Below are positions 7,701 to 8,017 of a stretch of DNA of 8,017 nucleotides, piece after piece. Position 1 is the stretch's first letter. Each line of letters begins with the position of its first letter. The stretch is taken from assembly GCA_964483805.1 (NCBI GenBank), contig CAZADH010000282.1, positions 1 through 8,017 on the forward strand, in the 5' to 3' direction. Under the pieces are notes generated by a model. That model was not told where the DNA came from. It did no database searches and saw nothing but the letters and a program-made list of their open reading frames with translations. This DNA is from CAZADH01 sp964483805 (GTDB taxonomy: Bacteria > Muiribacteriota > Ozemobacteria > Ozemobacterales > Ozemobacteraceae). The position numbers and the translations under genes are program-made.

Positions 7701-7925
7701 GCGATCCCCCTCGCCCACGAGCAGGAAAGCCACCTCGAACGACAGCACCGAGCGGAACACCTGCAACAGATCGGCGAACATGGCTCGGGTGTTGCGTTCG
7801 AGCATGAGCACGCGCAACCCTTCGAGCAGCGCCTCGCTTTCGACGCGCAGCGACTTCTCGCGTTCCCGCGCCCGATCGAGCTCGAGAAGAGCTTCGTGCA
7901 GTCGTTCGGTGCCGAGCACAGTCAC
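4797..7925 (-). CDS. Soluble hybrid histidine kinase: GAF-PAS-GAF-HisKA-HATPase-REC-REC
   Basis: A 1042-residue cytoplasmic sensor kinase with no transmembrane segment. Order: coiled coil (about 7-45); GAF (47-178); PAS with PAC end (185-297, closing in ASDITERKQAE); a second GAF (310-462); HisKA with H-box SHEIRTPMNG and phospho-acceptor His488; HATPase with N-box NLVGNAVKFT (N605), G1 DSGIGI (650-655), F-box FHPF (664-667) and G2 GGTGLGLAI (679-687); receiver 1 (about 750-865); a Pro/Ala-rich linker (866-908); receiver 2 (909-1025). Receiver 2 is complete: E915/D916, phospho-acceptor D959 in LLDVQMP, T990, K1012. Receiver 1 keeps D756 and K850 but has Ala800 at the phosphorylation site, so it is probably not phosphorylated. 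The input ligand is unknown. There is no Hpt domain, so phosphate must pass to a protein encoded elsewhere. The start is GTG at 7925; an in-frame stop at 7946-7944 prevents a longer protein, and a second GTG at 7919 is an alternative. No clear Shine-Dalgarno is seen, suggesting translation coupled to the gene just upstream. Confidence 0.95.
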   Translation of the reverse strand: MTVLGTERLHEALLELDRAREREKSLRVESEALLEGLRVLMLERNTRAMFADLLQVFRSVLSFEVAFLLVGEGDRTMRAAAATAPELVGSVWVVEAMFRRVLAGKPAAVFAVGQVPEWQQQERRPVGMQSALHIPLSGPTRTAMLVCAHSENGYFGQGHLKLARRFALLAAQAMRNLELQRSVAERDRFFALSLDFICIVGADGRCRQLNPSWRRLLGITPEQLPTRRLTELLHPDDCDRVASRLDEVMRDQAAATFEARCLGAGGRVHWLLWQVVADPEERLIYVVASDITERKQAEAALIERAHKLRGAAEVSQVLSASLDFAALVPIAVTTVREQFQLARVDLHLVDDEKQYLVLQSTTAVADRANGVPPRIVLATDDFVGACARQGSPQCRGGGVSSGDSAQGGAEVAVALPLVARGELLGVLTCVGGTGPVLDDETVVVLETVARQVANTLENARLFREVERARLEAEAATRAKSAFLANMSHEIRTPMNGVLGMAELLLASPIDGEQREMAEVILDGSKTLLRLINDILDLAKIEAGRSMVENLPYGVTECLESVVDLVATRVCEKRLELVVDVDPGVPAVVCGDMGRVRQILVNLVGNAVKFTPTGTIVVGVKKTGAAGPVEAGEVPRSADEEAAWLHFSVRDSGIGIDAATMARIFHPFSQGDASTTRRFGGTGLGLAISRRLAEMMGGTMWAESSGVPGEGATFHSTIRLAPAPSWLQAPTTPSVAGGSAIGGAIAGAVGRRILIVDPVASVRDVITARLAHWGYTPRAVGTLAEAAGCLAETAWDAVIAAQLVGGESVLSWLAVHCAGDLGRLGAIIILSPLGQRPATLPAGLSPRFVGKPLKFTLLAEALRAALPPPSTVPGTAAPAGVAAAEPQNVAALSVARGPGASPPLAASHPRRILLVEDNEVNQRVAMRILQRLGYRPDLAINGVEALAALRRQVYDVVLLDVQMPEMDGFTVSRVIRKEWPEGARPRVVALTASVLEEDRRLCFDAGMDAFLSKPIDVPLLIEQLIASPVLPDGAGNGAGAARP
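6851..6867. repeat. Inverted repeat within the kinase gene, sharing the CAATAC-N3-GTATTG dyad
   Basis: GCAATAC (6851-6857) and GTATTGC (6861-6867) are exact 7-bp inverted arms around CAA. The region encodes kinase residues around KQYLVLQ (353-359) in the second GAF domain. The six-base arms and 3-bp spacing are identical to the core of the repeat at 4707-4721. It may be a regulator site inside the gene or a coincidence of codon choice. Confidence 0.45.
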
Positions 7926-7943
7926 GGTCGGTTCTCGACTCGC

Positions 7944-8017
7944 TCAGCGCCCGAACAGCAGCACGGAGATCATGAGGTTGCCGTGGCGGTTCTCGCCACC
8001 CAGGAAACACCCCTGCT
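7944..8017 (-). CDS. C-terminal end of an upstream gene (23 codons), unidentified
   Basis: Reading the minus strand from the window edge to a TGA at 7946-7944 gives 23 codons, ending in NLMISVLLFGR. About 21 of these codons end in G or C, the same bias as the neighbouring genes, and the sequence finishes in a plausible hydrophobic beta-strand. It ends 18 bp before the kinase start, so the two genes are probably in one operon. The short motif (GCFLGGE followed by a hydrophobic strand) is loosely reminiscent of the end of FIST C-terminal sensory domains, which often sit beside kinases, but this is too short to assign. Confidence 0.5.
   Translation of the reverse strand, partial: QGCFLGGENRHGNLMISVLLFGR

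Noticed and set aside
7474..8010. Minus-strand frame of about 178 codons overlapping the kinase start
   Set aside because: Arg/Ala/Gly-rich out-of-frame translation of the kinase N-terminal coding region; the GAF domain is in the other frame.

Overview
This is a GC-rich (roughly two-thirds G+C by eye), gene-dense bacterial window. The two middle proteins carry cleavable export signals and genes are preceded by good Shine-Dalgarno sequences, which suggests a Gram-negative-type bacterium. The mix of a membrane-fused spermidine-synthase-like protein, large TPR/coiled-coil exported proteins and a big soluble hybrid histidine kinase would fit Planctomycetota, Myxococcota or a similar large-genome environmental lineage. 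That placement is a guess from gene content; no marker gene is present.

Layout, left to right. (1) 1-2103, plus strand: the 3' part of a gene for a fused membrane/spermidine-synthase-like protein; its membrane domain begins upstream of the window. (2) 2104-2308: a 205-bp gap with a plausible sigma-70-type promoter and a GC-rich hairpin in the predicted leader. (3) 2309-3343 and 3362-4690, plus strand: two exported proteins, 18 bp apart and almost certainly one operon. The first is unrecognised; the second is a TPR protein flanked by coiled coils. (4) 4691-4796: an AT-rich inverted repeat followed by a very strong intrinsic terminator. (5) 7925-4797, minus strand, convergent with the operon: a 1042-residue soluble hybrid histidine kinase (coiled coil, GAF, PAS, GAF, HisKA, HATPase, degenerate receiver, intact receiver). 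(6) 8017-7944, minus strand: the last 23 codons of another gene ending 18 bp before the kinase start, probably co-transcribed with it.

Functional links are inferred only. The two exported proteins are the most likely to work together, in the periplasm or cell envelope. The kinase is a cytoplasmic sensor whose partner (Hpt protein or output regulator) is not in the window. The most unusual non-coding observation is a 15-bp dyad, CAATAC-N3-GTATTG, that occurs twice: once just after the exported-protein operon and once inside the kinase gene. I see no CRISPR array, tRNA, rRNA, transposase or phage gene, and nothing that is clearly a defence or other new system.
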